DNA of 64,000 nucleotides from Cohnella abietis (GTDB lineage Bacteria > Bacillota > Bacilli > Paenibacillales > Paenibacillaceae). The notes under the pieces are model-generated. The model saw only the letters and a list, made by a program, of their open reading frames with translations, did no database searches and had not been told where the DNA came from. The stretch covers positions 835,501-899,500 of the forward strand of contig NZ_AP019400.1 in NCBI RefSeq assembly GCF_004295585.1. Direction: 5' to 3'. Positions 25,887 through 33,753 of this stretch are shown here, one piece after another; the first letter of the stretch is position 1, and every line of letters starts with the position of its first letter. The position numbers and the translations under genes are program-made.

Positions 25887-27186
25887 AATAAGCTTGTATC
25901 TCCTTCCATTCCGCGATGAACTCCCGCCTTAACGAAGCTGGCTCCAGTACCTCACAGCTAGAACCGAAGCTGCGAAGCCACGGCTTAATCTCGAATAATC
26001 CATTAACTATAATTTCATAGAGAAAAGTAGAATCAGACTCTTCTGTAATCGTGCCCCACTGTCCTTGAGAAAGCACCCGTTCCTTAACAAAGTTGGGCCC
26101 AAAGCTATCGGGATTGTGGAATCGAGCAATGACCTTCATCGAACGGCCTGTATCGGTCACCCAGCTATATCTCAGTTGTTCCTCTAAGTTAGTAAGCTTA
26201 TGTGCAAATTCCGCTTCCTCGACGGTATCCTCTTGCTCGATTTGTGTTAATCCTTCCATCCTGAACTTCATAATTCCTTGCCGAGAATTGTGAGCAACGA
26301 GGTACCACCGTCCGTATTGATGGTCGTATATGACACGAAGGGGAATGACGATTACTGCAACACCCTCCGTTTCGCGTTCGAAGAGTGGATTCGTATTTTT
26401 GGAGGCATAACTCTTCGTTCTTTTTGGCGATAGATAAAGAAAACTCAGCTTTTTTCTCTGCTGAATAGCTAGAAAAACAGTATATAAATGCGCTTCATCC
26501 AAAATGCGAGAATGATAGTGATACTTATAGAGGTAGGGCTCCACTACAGTCACATCCAAGCCCCTCTGCCGGAGTGCCTTTTTCAAATTATCACGCAGCA
26601 AGTATCCTTGAACGGATGGAACCTGCGTATTAGCCATAATATCAACAAAGTCATAGAGGTCGATAAGCTCATCATCGGATAATCGGGTCACTAAGTCATT
26701 TGCAGCTTTGTAGCCATAGGGACGACTACCCTTAGATTTTAAGATGACACCAATCTCTTCTAAATATTTAAGATCACCACGAATTGTTTTTTCATCAGGG
26801 AGAGAAAAAGTATCAGGCATATTTTCACTGCAGGCGTCCATCACCTCTAAGGTCGTCAGGGACTTGTGCTGCAGCGCCGTCAATATTAAGGATAACCGAA
26901 TGCTTTCTGATTCCTTTAGGGATTTGGCACGAAAAAGAAAGAGGAGTAGCGGATCGGCAGACTCGTAGTAATTGTATCGCAGGCCCTCCGATAGCTCTTT
27001 TCCTTGATCCTGTGGGAGACGCTGATAAACAGTGTTCATAATTTCCTTGAGATTACGTAATGTCTTATCAAACGTATGTACGGATATACCGAGGCGTTCT
27101 GCGAACTGCTGTCGGCTGTAAGCACCGCCGGCGAGCGATAGCATGCGGAGGAATTGAATTTCTTTATCAAAGCTTTCCTTTGCCAT
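25873..27186 (-). CDS. WYL-domain transcriptional regulator with N-terminal HTH
   Basis: The 437-residue protein begins with a winged helix-turn-helix (YSRQQFAERLGISVHTFDKTL at about 22-42), a second helical region, and then a WYL domain with YGRWYLVAHNSRQGIMKF near residue 290, followed by the WCX-type extension. GGGGG precedes its ATG. It overlaps the next WYL gene by 14 bp. No defence genes or obvious targets adjoin; the neighbour on the start side is a TetR gene in the same orientation, 131 bp away. Confidence 0.8.
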   Translation of the reverse strand: MAKESFDKEIQFLRMLSLAGGAYSRQQFAERLGISVHTFDKTLRNLKEIMNTVYQRLPQDQGKELSEGLRYNYYESADPLLLFLFRAKSLKESESIRLSLILTALQHKSLTTLEVMDACSENMPDTFSLPDEKTIRGDLKYLEEIGVILKSKGSRPYGYKAANDLVTRLSDDELIDLYDFVDIMANTQVPSVQGYLLRDNLKKALRQRGLDVTVVEPYLYKYHYHSRILDEAHLYTVFLAIQQRKKLSFLYLSPKRTKSYASKNTNPLFERETEGVAVIVIPLRVIYDHQYGRWYLVAHNSRQGIMKFRMEGLTQIEQEDTVEEAEFAHKLTNLEEQLRYSWVTDTGRSMKVIARFHNPDSFGPNFVKERVLSQGQWGTITEESDSTFLYEIIVNGLFEIKPWLRSFGSSCEVLEPASLRREFIAEWKEIQAYYEPV

Positions 27187-27317
27187 TTGTGTTCCCCCAA
27201 CTCTTTGCCGAACATGTCATTAAGACTATTGTAACAATGATGAATGTTGGGGGAAATGGAAATATTTCGAGAGAAATATAATCAGGCTTTTTACAGATGT
27301 GTAGGATTTGGAAGAAA

Positions 27318-27884
27318 TCAGGTCATAACTAGCGCTTTAGCATGCTGCTTTCCTGATGTTAGGAGGCTGTCACTTAGCTTGGAATCATTAACAGATCGCG
27401 CCAGAACAAGCGTCCCGACCATGGTGCTGAGCAGAAAACTACCTGTAGATTTATCGATTCCAGCTATATCGGATATAAAATCAATCATTCGCTCCAGCTC
27501 TTGGGTGAAGATTTGACGAATCTCTTCTGACGAACGGGATATTTCACCAGAAAGGGCAGGTAAAATGCAGCCCATCTCCGTCACATCACGGTGATATTGG
27601 CTTAAATAGTAATCAATGACCGCATTGATTTTGGGTCCTTGCTTCTGTTGCTCCGCGGCTTCTTGCAATAGTTGGAGCGTATCGCTGATGGCATATCGGC
27701 AGGCTTCGGCGACGAGCTGTTCTTTGTTGTCAAAATGTGAGTAGAACCCGCCATGAGTTAGGCCAGCACCTTTCATAATGAAAGGGACACTTATGTCGCG
27801 GATACCATTTGTTCGAAAAGCTTGAGCGGCACTTTGGATGATCTTGCCTCTAACTTTTAGCTTATGGCCTTCGGGATAAGGCAT
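27318..27884 (-). CDS. TetR-family repressor of the divergent export genes
   Basis: The 188-residue product has the TetR helix-turn-helix (FRTNGIRDISVPFIMKGAGLTHGGFYSHFDNKEQLV) and a C-terminal ligand domain that resembles regulators of the AcrR/NemR group. GGAGTG precedes the ATG. It is divergent from an HlyD-like / ABC-2 pair, and AT-rich palindromes built on TATGAT/ATCATA sit between the two. The likely function is repression of itself and the exporter until a toxic ligand binds. Confidence 0.85.
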   Translation of the reverse strand: MPYPEGHKLKVRGKIIQSAAQAFRTNGIRDISVPFIMKGAGLTHGGFYSHFDNKEQLVAEACRYAISDTLQLLQEAAEQQKQGPKINAVIDYYLSQYHRDVTEMGCILPALSGEISRSSEEIRQIFTQELERMIDFISDIAGIDKSTGSFLLSTMVGTLVLARSVNDSKLSDSLLTSGKQHAKALVMT

Positions 27885-27920
27885 CTCAAATCACTCCATT
27901 AGGCATAGACTTATTTTAAA

Positions 27921-27940
27921 ATATTATAATCATCATAATA
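27921..27940. promoter_or_regulatory. Operator-like dyad near the tetR start
   Basis: TATTAT and ATAATA flank AATCATC, an imperfect version of the palindrome at 28027. It would cover the promoter region of the leftward tetR gene. Confidence 0.45.
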
Positions 27941-27996
27941 AAGGGTGTCAATTTCCCTTTGCCTTCATCAGCTAGAAGTAAGAATAAACGTAGCTA

Positions 27997-28044
27997 TTGA
28001 CTGGTTTAAAATATGATGACTATAATATATTATGATCATAATAT
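27997..28044 (+). promoter_or_regulatory. Promoter and palindromic operator of the export genes
   Basis: TTGACT (27997-28002), an 18-bp spacer and TATAAT (28021-28026) form a good promoter. Immediately downstream is an 18-bp perfect palindrome, ATATTATGA plus its complement (28027-28044), well placed for TetR repression. Confidence 0.65.
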
Positions 28045-28166
28045 TTAGAGCTTCATTTTTAGGAGGAATAAGGGCATGAGGGTATAAAAGCACAGCTAAA
28101 ATCATGATGAATTGAAACGAAAAGCAGGATAGTTAGAAACATTCATGGAGAGGGAGAGATAGAACA

Positions 28167-28799
28167 ATGAAGCTTAAAGTGGGATTGTATATTGGAATAG
28201 CGTTAGTGGTTATCGCAGGGGGTTCGCTTCTTGCTGCTAAAGGTAAGGATGCAGTTAGCCAGGCTGAGAGCAGGAAACAAGGTGTGCTTGAGGCGGAGCA
28301 AAAAACAATCGTGTATGACAAAAGTGCCGGGACAATCGTCAAGATAAACGCGGCTATAGGTGATTCCGTCAAACAGGGAGAGATTCTATTTAAGGTTAAA
28401 TTAGCCGAAGGAGGCGAAGCAGATGTGCTTTCGCCGGATGACGGATTAATTAACAAAATCGTTGTAAAGCCGGGGGATCAGCTCACGCAAGGGATGCCAG
28501 TTGCAATTGTGCAAAAGAATGTCTATTACACAGACCTCTATGTACAAGAAAGTGAAATTCAAAAGCTTGAGGTTAATAAAAGTGTCAATGTTCAGTTTCC
28601 GTATCTGAAGCGTCCTGCACAGGTCGATGGAGTTGTCGCTTCGATTTCGGCCGCCCCCCAGTTTGCTAGCTTGCGTATGACGCGCGAGAAAGGGCAGGCA
28701 GATTTAAGCATGTTTCATGTCAGAATATCTATAGACTCAATCGCTGGTCTACTTCCGGGTATGACTGCGGAGGTGGACCTCGATGAAATCGCTAATTGA
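28167..28799 (+). CDS. HlyD/RND-type adaptor (membrane fusion) protein
   Basis: The 210-residue protein has an N-terminal membrane anchor (about 5-24), then a lipoyl/barrel-sandwich pattern (AGTIVKINAAIGDSVKQGEILFKV ... DGLINKIVVKPGDQLTQG) and a beta-barrel part ending PGMTAEVDLDE. It is short because the coiled-coil hairpin is almost absent. Such proteins in Firmicutes help ABC-2 or MacB-like exporters. GGAGAGGGAGAG precedes the ATG. It overlaps the permease gene by 17 bp and is divergent from its presumed TetR repressor. Confidence 0.8.
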   Translation: MKLKVGLYIGIALVVIAGGSLLAAKGKDAVSQAESRKQGVLEAEQKTIVYDKSAGTIVKINAAIGDSVKQGEILFKVKLAEGGEADVLSPDDGLINKIVVKPGDQLTQGMPVAIVQKNVYYTDLYVQESEIQKLEVNKSVNVQFPYLKRPAQVDGVVASISAAPQFASLRMTREKGQADLSMFHVRISIDSIAGLLPGMTAEVDLDEIAN

Positions 28800-29955
28800 G
28801 GAGTGGAAGTACGTAGCAGGCAGTAAATTTCTCATTTTTATTTTTATCGCCCCGCTTATTGCCGCTTTGTTTTTTGGATTAATGTTTTCGAAAAACCAAA
28901 TCAGTAAATCACCAGTAGTTGTGATTGATGAGGATCACAGCTCTTATTCGCGGCAGTTGGTATCTAAAATGAATGCTTCCCAATATATGAAGGTCATGAA
29001 TGTATTCGCCAGCCGCATGGATCCCGAAACATTGCTGGCAAATGAGCAAGCTGTAGCGGTTATCATGATTCCCGACCAGTTGGAGCTGCGCAAGCTACAG
29101 GGAGTGTCTTCGAATATCGGGATTTTAATGGATAACACGATGCCCTCAGGACTAACCGGTATTCGTACAGCTATTCAGGAGATTATCACGACGGAAAATA
29201 TGACTCTTTCGATGACCCGTCTCGCTCAACAAGGGATGGATGCTGAAGCATCGAAAGGGCTTATATCCCCGCTGTCCCTCCAACAGAGAATGCTGTTTAA
29301 TCCGACGACAAGCTATGTCGGCTTTATGGTTCTTGGATTTGTGAACATTATCGTGTTAATAATTACAACCAGCGCTGCAGGATCCATTGCCCCTCGTCTC
29401 CGAAAAGAAGGGAAGCTGTTTGCAAACGGTAAATCCCCTGCACAGCTTTGGGTTCGAATTGTGCCTTACGCTGTTCTGAGTACATTTTCGTTGCTCCTAA
29501 GCTATGGATTATTAAAACAAGTGGGAAATATGCGGTTTGAAGCGGCGCCATATCTTTTTATTATCCCATTGTTAGTATATTCATTTGCTTTGTCTGTCAT
29601 GGGGTTATTGATCGGTTATTCAGCTAAAGACGCGTCAAAAGTGGGTTCGCGGACAAGCCTTGTATTGTACCCGTCATTCCTCGCTACGGGAATTCAGTTG
29701 ACACCGCTTGCGTTTCCGGCGTTTTTCCAAGTTACCGCATGGGCGTTGCCGATGAACTGGCTTAACCGTTTAATACGTGGAATGGCATTTCGGAATGGGG
29801 TGCTAACCGCCTATAGCTTGGAAATGGGGGCATTGCTAATTATTATTGGCGTAGCGTCGTTGTTAATCGGATTGCTGTTTCTACGGGAAGCGCGTAAAGC
29901 TAATTCCTCCTTGGGGCAGCAGGCAGATTCGGGAGTTTCGTCAGTTAGCGGTTAA
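28783..29955 (+). CDS. ABC-2-type transporter permease
   Basis: The 390-residue product has one N-terminal membrane segment, a large extracytoplasmic loop (about 40-180) and five further segments, the fold of the ABC-2 membrane protein family (YhgE/YbhR-like). The NPTTSYVGFMVLGFVN region marks the start of the membrane core. It is encoded in a two-gene unit with an HlyD-like adaptor. No ATP-binding subunit lies in the unit or next to it, so it must borrow one or work differently from YbhFSR-type exporters. The likely role is drug or lipid export. Confidence 0.8.
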   Translation: MKSLIEEWKYVAGSKFLIFIFIAPLIAALFFGLMFSKNQISKSPVVVIDEDHSSYSRQLVSKMNASQYMKVMNVFASRMDPETLLANEQAVAVIMIPDQLELRKLQGVSSNIGILMDNTMPSGLTGIRTAIQEIITTENMTLSMTRLAQQGMDAEASKGLISPLSLQQRMLFNPTTSYVGFMVLGFVNIIVLIITTSAAGSIAPRLRKEGKLFANGKSPAQLWVRIVPYAVLSTFSLLLSYGLLKQVGNMRFEAAPYLFIIPLLVYSFALSVMGLLIGYSAKDASKVGSRTSLVLYPSFLATGIQLTPLAFPAFFQVTAWALPMNWLNRLIRGMAFRNGVLTAYSLEMGALLIIIGVASLLIGLLFLREARKANSSLGQQADSGVSSVSG

Positions 29956-30079
29956 GTAGAGGATTATGATTCAAATCGTGGGGGATTTTTCTAAGTCGTC
30001 ATACTTTCACCATGTTCGAGGCCCTCCAAATGAGCGAAGATAAGTGCAGGAAGCTTTTACCGGAAGGTAGCAGCGGAAT

Positions 30080-30218
30080 AAATCATTGAGGCGTATGTAA
30101 GGGTTACTTCGACTTCTAATCGGCTTGTCGTTGGTTCGAGTCCAACTCTCGCTGTATAGGCGGGATAGCTCAGATGGTAGAGCAGCATGTTCCTTTACGA
30201 CCTTTTCCTCAATGATTT
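30080..30218 (+). ncRNA. yrlA: Y-RNA-like gene 1 with permuted tRNA-like domain (YrlA type)
   Basis: The ends form a perfect 12-bp stem (AAATCATTGAGG with its complement). Inside are GAGGCG-N6-AGGGTTACTTC and CCTT...TTTCCTC, shared with the two following RNAs; GTAAGGG pairs with CCTTTAC. The centre is a tRNA in circular permutation: T arm GTTGG-TTCGAGT-CCAAC (30130-30146), an acceptor-like stem (30147-30152 with 30160-30165) capped by TGTATAG, then D arm GCTC-AGATGGTA-GAGC (30168-30183). An anticodon arm is absent. This is the architecture known for bacterial YrlA RNAs bound by Rsr. No clear promoter was identified. Confidence 0.85.
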
Positions 30219-30235
30219 CTTTATAAGCTTAATGG

Positions 30236-30331
30236 GAGCGAGGCGTTAGAGAGGGCTACTTCAAAAGTATAGGAACGGTAATTATCGGTTAGCTGGTGTG
30301 CCGTGTGCCTTCTCAACACATTTCCTCGCTC
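30236..30331 (+). ncRNA. Y-RNA-like gene 2, short form
   Basis: The terminal stem GAGCGAGG/CCTCGCTC is perfect. A second stem forms between GTT-(A)-GAGAGGGC and GCCTTCTCAAC with a single bulged A, like the bulged Ro-binding helix of Y RNAs. The 5' consensus GAGGCG-N6-AGGGCTACTTC and 3' TTTCCTC match its neighbours. It lacks a T arm, so it would be a Y RNA without the tRNA mimic. Confidence 0.7.
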
Positions 30332-30348
30332 TTCTACAATTACATATT

Positions 30349-30459
30349 ACCGGCGAGGCGCCGGGGAGGGTTTCTTCGCACTCAGCGCACTGAAATTTCT
30401 TGGGCATTATGGCAGGTTCGAGTCCTGCAGTTTACCTTCCCCGCCTTTTCCTCGCCGGT
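30349..30459 (+). ncRNA. Y-RNA-like gene 3 with a T-arm hairpin
   Basis: The ends pair as ACCGGCGAGG/CCTCGCCGGT (10 bp), and CGGGGAGGGT pairs with ACCTTCCCCG. The shared 5' motif is GAGGCG-N6-AGGGTTTCTTC. A canonical T arm, GCAGG-TTCGAGT-CCTGC (30412-30428), is present but no clear D arm. The RNA ends only a few bases before the ribosome binding site of rsr, so it may instead be read as the leader of that mRNA. Confidence 0.7.
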
Positions 30460-30480
30460 TCCATTAAGGAGACGATTAAG

Positions 30481-31986
30481 ATGAGCTTTGCTAAAAAACT
30501 TTTTTCCGTTATGAGACCGACAACCCTAAATAAAGACGGCTATCCAGCATACACACGTTCAGATGAAGAGCAATATGTGCAGACGCTGGTGACGAATACA
30601 TTCGGCAATACCTTCTATGCAGATCAGCATGAGCTTCTAGCTGAAGCGGGTGAGCTGCATCAGGCAATGGCGCAGAGCAACCCACAGTTCATGGCCAAAG
30701 CAATTGTCTATGCGCGGAATGAAGGGTATATGAGATTGCAGCCCTTGTTCGGATTAGCCGTGTTGTCCGCTTACCGACCTGACTTGTTTGCGAAAATCTT
30801 CTTGAAGGTTGTTAAAATTCCATCTGATTTGTCTGATTTTCTGACGATCATGCAAGGACTAGGTCGTGGAGAAGGTGGTCGTGCGGTTAAGCGGCAGGTG
30901 AATCGCTTCCTGTCAGGCGTGTCCGAATACTGGGCGATAAAGTATAACGGTCGGGGACGTGGCTACAGCTTGGGCGATGCCATTGCAACAGCTCACCCGA
31001 AGCCAGTGGACCTCAAGCAACAAGCGTTATACCGTTACTTGCGTGGCCAAGAAGCTAATCTCTCATTATTGCCTCAAGTGGATGCGTTGGAACAATTAAA
31101 GCGTGCGGCTTCGGAAGTAGAGCAATTGCATTGGATTGAGACGGGGAAGCTACCTCACGAAGTAGTCACAGGTGCAGTTAAGACTACAAAAGCAGTATGG
31201 GAAGCGTTGCTTCAACAAATGCCGACCTTCGCCTTGCTAAGGCACTTAAATACGCTTGAGCGCGCAGGTGTTTTCGAGGATCGCTACAACCTTGAACTGG
31301 CGGCTAGCCGTTTAACCGATCAACGCGCTTTGCAGAAAGCTAAGATTCTCCCGTTCCGATTCGCTAAGGCGTTCCGGCAGGTTAATAATCCAGTCTTACG
31401 GGATGCGCTTAGGGATGCAGTGGAATACACTTTCTCCAACCTGCCTGATATGGAGGACAAAACAGCGATATTCCTCGACATTTCGGGTTCGATGAATGGT
31501 GAGTACTTGCAGATTGGTTCGGTGTTCGCGCTGGCGTTGTATAAGAAAACACAGGGCAATTCCCTGTTCTGGCTGTTCGACACAGAGGTCGAGGATGCTA
31601 GACCTTCTCGGCGCGATAGCATTCTGACGCAGGCAGATATGATTCACACACGTGGAGGTACAGATACGGGAGCGCCTATTCGGAAGATGCTTGAAGAGCG
31701 TCGCAAGGTTGATCAAATTGTAATCATCACGGATGAGCAACAGAATAGCGGAAGCCCATTCTATGAAGCTTTACTGAAATATAGGTCTAAGATCAACCCG
31801 AGTGTCAAGGCATTCATAATCGACATTGCACCTTATCGGAGTGCGATGGTGCCTCCGCTAGACAGCAACACGTTCTATATCTATGGCTGGAGCGATACTG
31901 TGCTGAGCTACATTGCGCAGACGGCGAAAGGTTACGGATCGATGGTGCAAAAGATAGAAGAAATCGACTTGGACGCAGAAAAGTAA
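30481..31986 (+). CDS. rsr: Ro60 orthologue Rsr (TROVE-domain protein)
   Basis: The 501-residue protein starts KKLFSVMRPTTLNKDGYPAYTRSDEEQY, a typical TROVE-family beginning, and has the HEAT-like ring region (FMAKAIVYARNEGYMRLQPLFGLAVLS; TIMQGLGRGEGGRAVKRQ) up to about residue 310. A von Willebrand A domain follows with the MIDAS motif FLDISGSMNG near 338 and ITDEQQ. The ATG used follows TAAGGAGA by 8 bases; an open frame from 30400 would read through RNA gene 3. Bacterial Rsr binds misfolded RNA in its ring and Y RNA on its outside, and can tether PNPase through YrlA-type RNAs. Three Y-RNA-like genes directly precede it. Confidence 0.9.
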   Translation: MSFAKKLFSVMRPTTLNKDGYPAYTRSDEEQYVQTLVTNTFGNTFYADQHELLAEAGELHQAMAQSNPQFMAKAIVYARNEGYMRLQPLFGLAVLSAYRPDLFAKIFLKVVKIPSDLSDFLTIMQGLGRGEGGRAVKRQVNRFLSGVSEYWAIKYNGRGRGYSLGDAIATAHPKPVDLKQQALYRYLRGQEANLSLLPQVDALEQLKRAASEVEQLHWIETGKLPHEVVTGAVKTTKAVWEALLQQMPTFALLRHLNTLERAGVFEDRYNLELAASRLTDQRALQKAKILPFRFAKAFRQVNNPVLRDALRDAVEYTFSNLPDMEDKTAIFLDISGSMNGEYLQIGSVFALALYKKTQGNSLFWLFDTEVEDARPSRRDSILTQADMIHTRGGTDTGAPIRKMLEERRKVDQIVIITDEQQNSGSPFYEALLKYRSKINPSVKAFIIDIAPYRSAMVPPLDSNTFYIYGWSDTVLSYIAQTAKGYGSMVQKIEEIDLDAEK

Positions 31987-32290
31987 AATAGATACGAGAG
32001 TAAAGGCGAGCACAACCCGCCAACGGGAATGTTGGACCTCCCTCGTTAGACGCAGGGCCAAGTCTAAATCAATGACAAATGAGCCCAGTATTGTAACAAA
32101 AATGCGCTTGAGCATGGAAGTAATGTGTACTGCTTAATGTAACGACCACGTGCTGATTTACTGAGATAGGTGAGGGTGGGGAAGGGGATTTTGCAGCTAT
32201 TAAGTCGGTTTTTTTCTAGCATAAACGCCGTTCGGCATTAAAAAGAGTGCTGGGACAGCTGTTTATGCTTACATAGGGGTGAATGAGAAG
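31987..32290. other. Non-coding gap between rsr and the nucleotidyltransferase gene
   Basis: About 300 bp without a convincing gene. It holds a small hairpin, CCAAC-GGGAAT-GTTGG, and no copy of the Y-RNA 5' motif. AGGGGTG near the right end is the ribosome binding site of the next gene. Confidence 0.6.
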
Positions 32291-33073
32291 ATGAAAGACA
32301 TACGGGAAGTTATAGCAGAACAATTAAGTCGCATAGAACTGGAAGAGCAAGTCCGCATTCTGTATGCCTGCGAGTCGGGCAGCAGAGCTTGGGGATTTCC
32401 GTCTCAGGATAGTGATTATGATGTTCGTTTTATATATATTCGTCAGCCGGACTGGTATTTATCTATCTACGATAAGCGGGATGTAATCGAGCGTCCGATC
32501 AGTGACATGCTTGATATCAGTGGTTGGGATTTGCGCAAGGCTCTGAATTTGTATCGCAAGTCGAACCCACCGCTGCTTGAATGGTTGCAATCTACAATCT
32601 GTTATTCTGAGCAATACAGTGTCATGGAGCGGCTTCGGGAGATTTCTCCACTAACTTTTTCGCCAAAATCCTGTATGTACCACTATTTGAACATGGCTCG
32701 AGGAAACTATCGGATGTACTTGCAAGGAGATCAAGTAAGGATCAAGAAATATTTTTATGTGCTGCGGCCCGTTCTTGCTTGCGAGTGGATTGAGACATAT
32801 GACGAAATGCCGCCGATGTCATTCGATGTGCTCGTAGATAGGCTCATACCAGAAGGTAGCGAGCTATGGTTGGAAATACAGAAGCTGCTTATACGTAAGA
32901 AATCCGGTGAGGAATTGGATTATGAGCCGCGGCTGAGCCCGATCAACGAATATCTTGAAGAGCGGTTGCATTATTATGAGCAAACAGCCGAATCAATGAA
33001 ATCAGGCAAAGCAACGCTCGACGGTCAACTTGACGAGATGTTCCGCTCCTCCTTAAAGGAAGTATGGAGCTGA
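32291..33073 (+). CDS. RlaP-type nucleotidyltransferase (YcgL family)
   Basis: The 260-residue protein carries the polymerase-beta nucleotidyltransferase signature ACESGSRAWGF..DSDYDVRFIY (Gly-Ser and paired Asp) and the family's later WLQS, SCMYHYLNMARGNYR and KKYFYVLRPVLACEWI motifs. This is the group named RNA-ligase-associated putative nucleotidyltransferase (RlaP), predicted to act on RNA ends. AGGGGTG is 8 bases before the chosen ATG; the GTG at 32279 has no such site. Its place after the Y RNA and Rsr genes points to RNA repair or end modification, although the 300-bp gap leaves cotranscription open. Confidence 0.8.
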   Translation: MKDIREVIAEQLSRIELEEQVRILYACESGSRAWGFPSQDSDYDVRFIYIRQPDWYLSIYDKRDVIERPISDMLDISGWDLRKALNLYRKSNPPLLEWLQSTICYSEQYSVMERLREISPLTFSPKSCMYHYLNMARGNYRMYLQGDQVRIKKYFYVLRPVLACEWIETYDEMPPMSFDVLVDRLIPEGSELWLEIQKLLIRKKSGEELDYEPRLSPINEYLEERLHYYEQTAESMKSGKATLDGQLDEMFRSSLKEVWS

Positions 33074-33140
33074 GTGATGTGGATGATAAAAGATTGTTCT
33101 ATTTAGGTGAGTAAAAAGAAGCAGTAGTTAATAAACAAAC

Positions 33141-33171
33141 AAAGGAGCTGCAACATATGTGCAGCTTCTTT
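33141..33171 (+). terminator. Terminator after the nucleotidyltransferase gene
   Basis: AAAGGAGCTGCA pairs with TGCAGCTTCTTT (one mismatch-like wobble) and is followed by GTTTATTCT. It precedes tandem array B. Confidence 0.7.
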
Positions 33172-33217
33172 GTTTATTCTATTTATTATTTACGGGGCGA
33201 AAGATATCAGCTCGGCT

Positions 33218-33626
33218 GTATGCCGCTGAGAGCGTACTAAATGGCGGAAAACCGAGGTTTGTTGGTCTGTAAGCCGCTATCAGCGTACTAATTAGTGGAA
33301 AACCGGGTATAGGAGGTCTGTAAGCCGTTCTCAGCGGACTAATTGGTGGAAAAGCGAGGTTTGTTGGTCTGTAAGCCGCTACGAGCGTACTAAATGGTCG
33401 AAAACCGGATGTAGGAGATCTGCAAGCCGCTGGGAGCGCACTAATTGGTGGAAAACCGGGTGTAGGAGATCTGTAAGCCGCTACCAGCGTACTAATTGGT
33501 GGAAAAGCGGGTGTAGGAGATCTGCAAGCCGCTACGAGCGGACTAATTAGTGGAAAAGCGAGGTTTGTTGGTTTGCAAGACGCTGAGAAAGTACTAATCA
33601 GCAGCAAACCGGCTAATCGTTGGTCT
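33218..33626. repeat. Tandem array B, 51-bp units
   Basis: Eight units span 409 bp (8 x 51 plus 1). A unit reads GTAAGCCGCTATCAGCG, TACTAATTAGTGGAAAACC, GGGTATAGGAGGTCT. Most units keep a small stem, CGCT/AGCG, while the three loop bases differ (ATC, ACG, GGG, ACC, GAG). Units alternate between two 3' variants, GGTTTGTTGGTCT and GGTGTAGGAGATCT. An antisense open frame through the array is a by-product of the period. Confidence 0.95.
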
Positions 33627-33656
33627 GCACAAATTTCGACTTTATTCACTCTTATA

Positions 33657-33683
33657 TTTACAGCCGTGGATAGATGGTATAAT
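33657..33683 (+). promoter_or_regulatory. Extended -10 promoter of the second two-component system
   Basis: TGGTATAAT is an extended -10 element, with a TTTACA -35-like sequence 15 bp upstream. It lies between array B and the kinase start. Confidence 0.5.
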
Positions 33684-33753
33684 AAATTCGACAAGTTTAA
33701 TCGGATTGACGCCGGGCTGGTTACATATGAGTAGGATGGTTGGAGGTGCTGTT

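Noticed and set aside
30130..30185. Ordinary tRNA gene
   Set aside because: T arm, acceptor and D arm are all present but in permuted order and without an anticodon arm, so it is a tRNA mimic inside a Y RNA.
30400..30480. N-terminal extension of Rsr from the start at 30400
   Set aside because: It would translate the T arm and 3' stem of the third RNA; the ATG at 30481 has a good ribosome site and the usual TROVE beginning.
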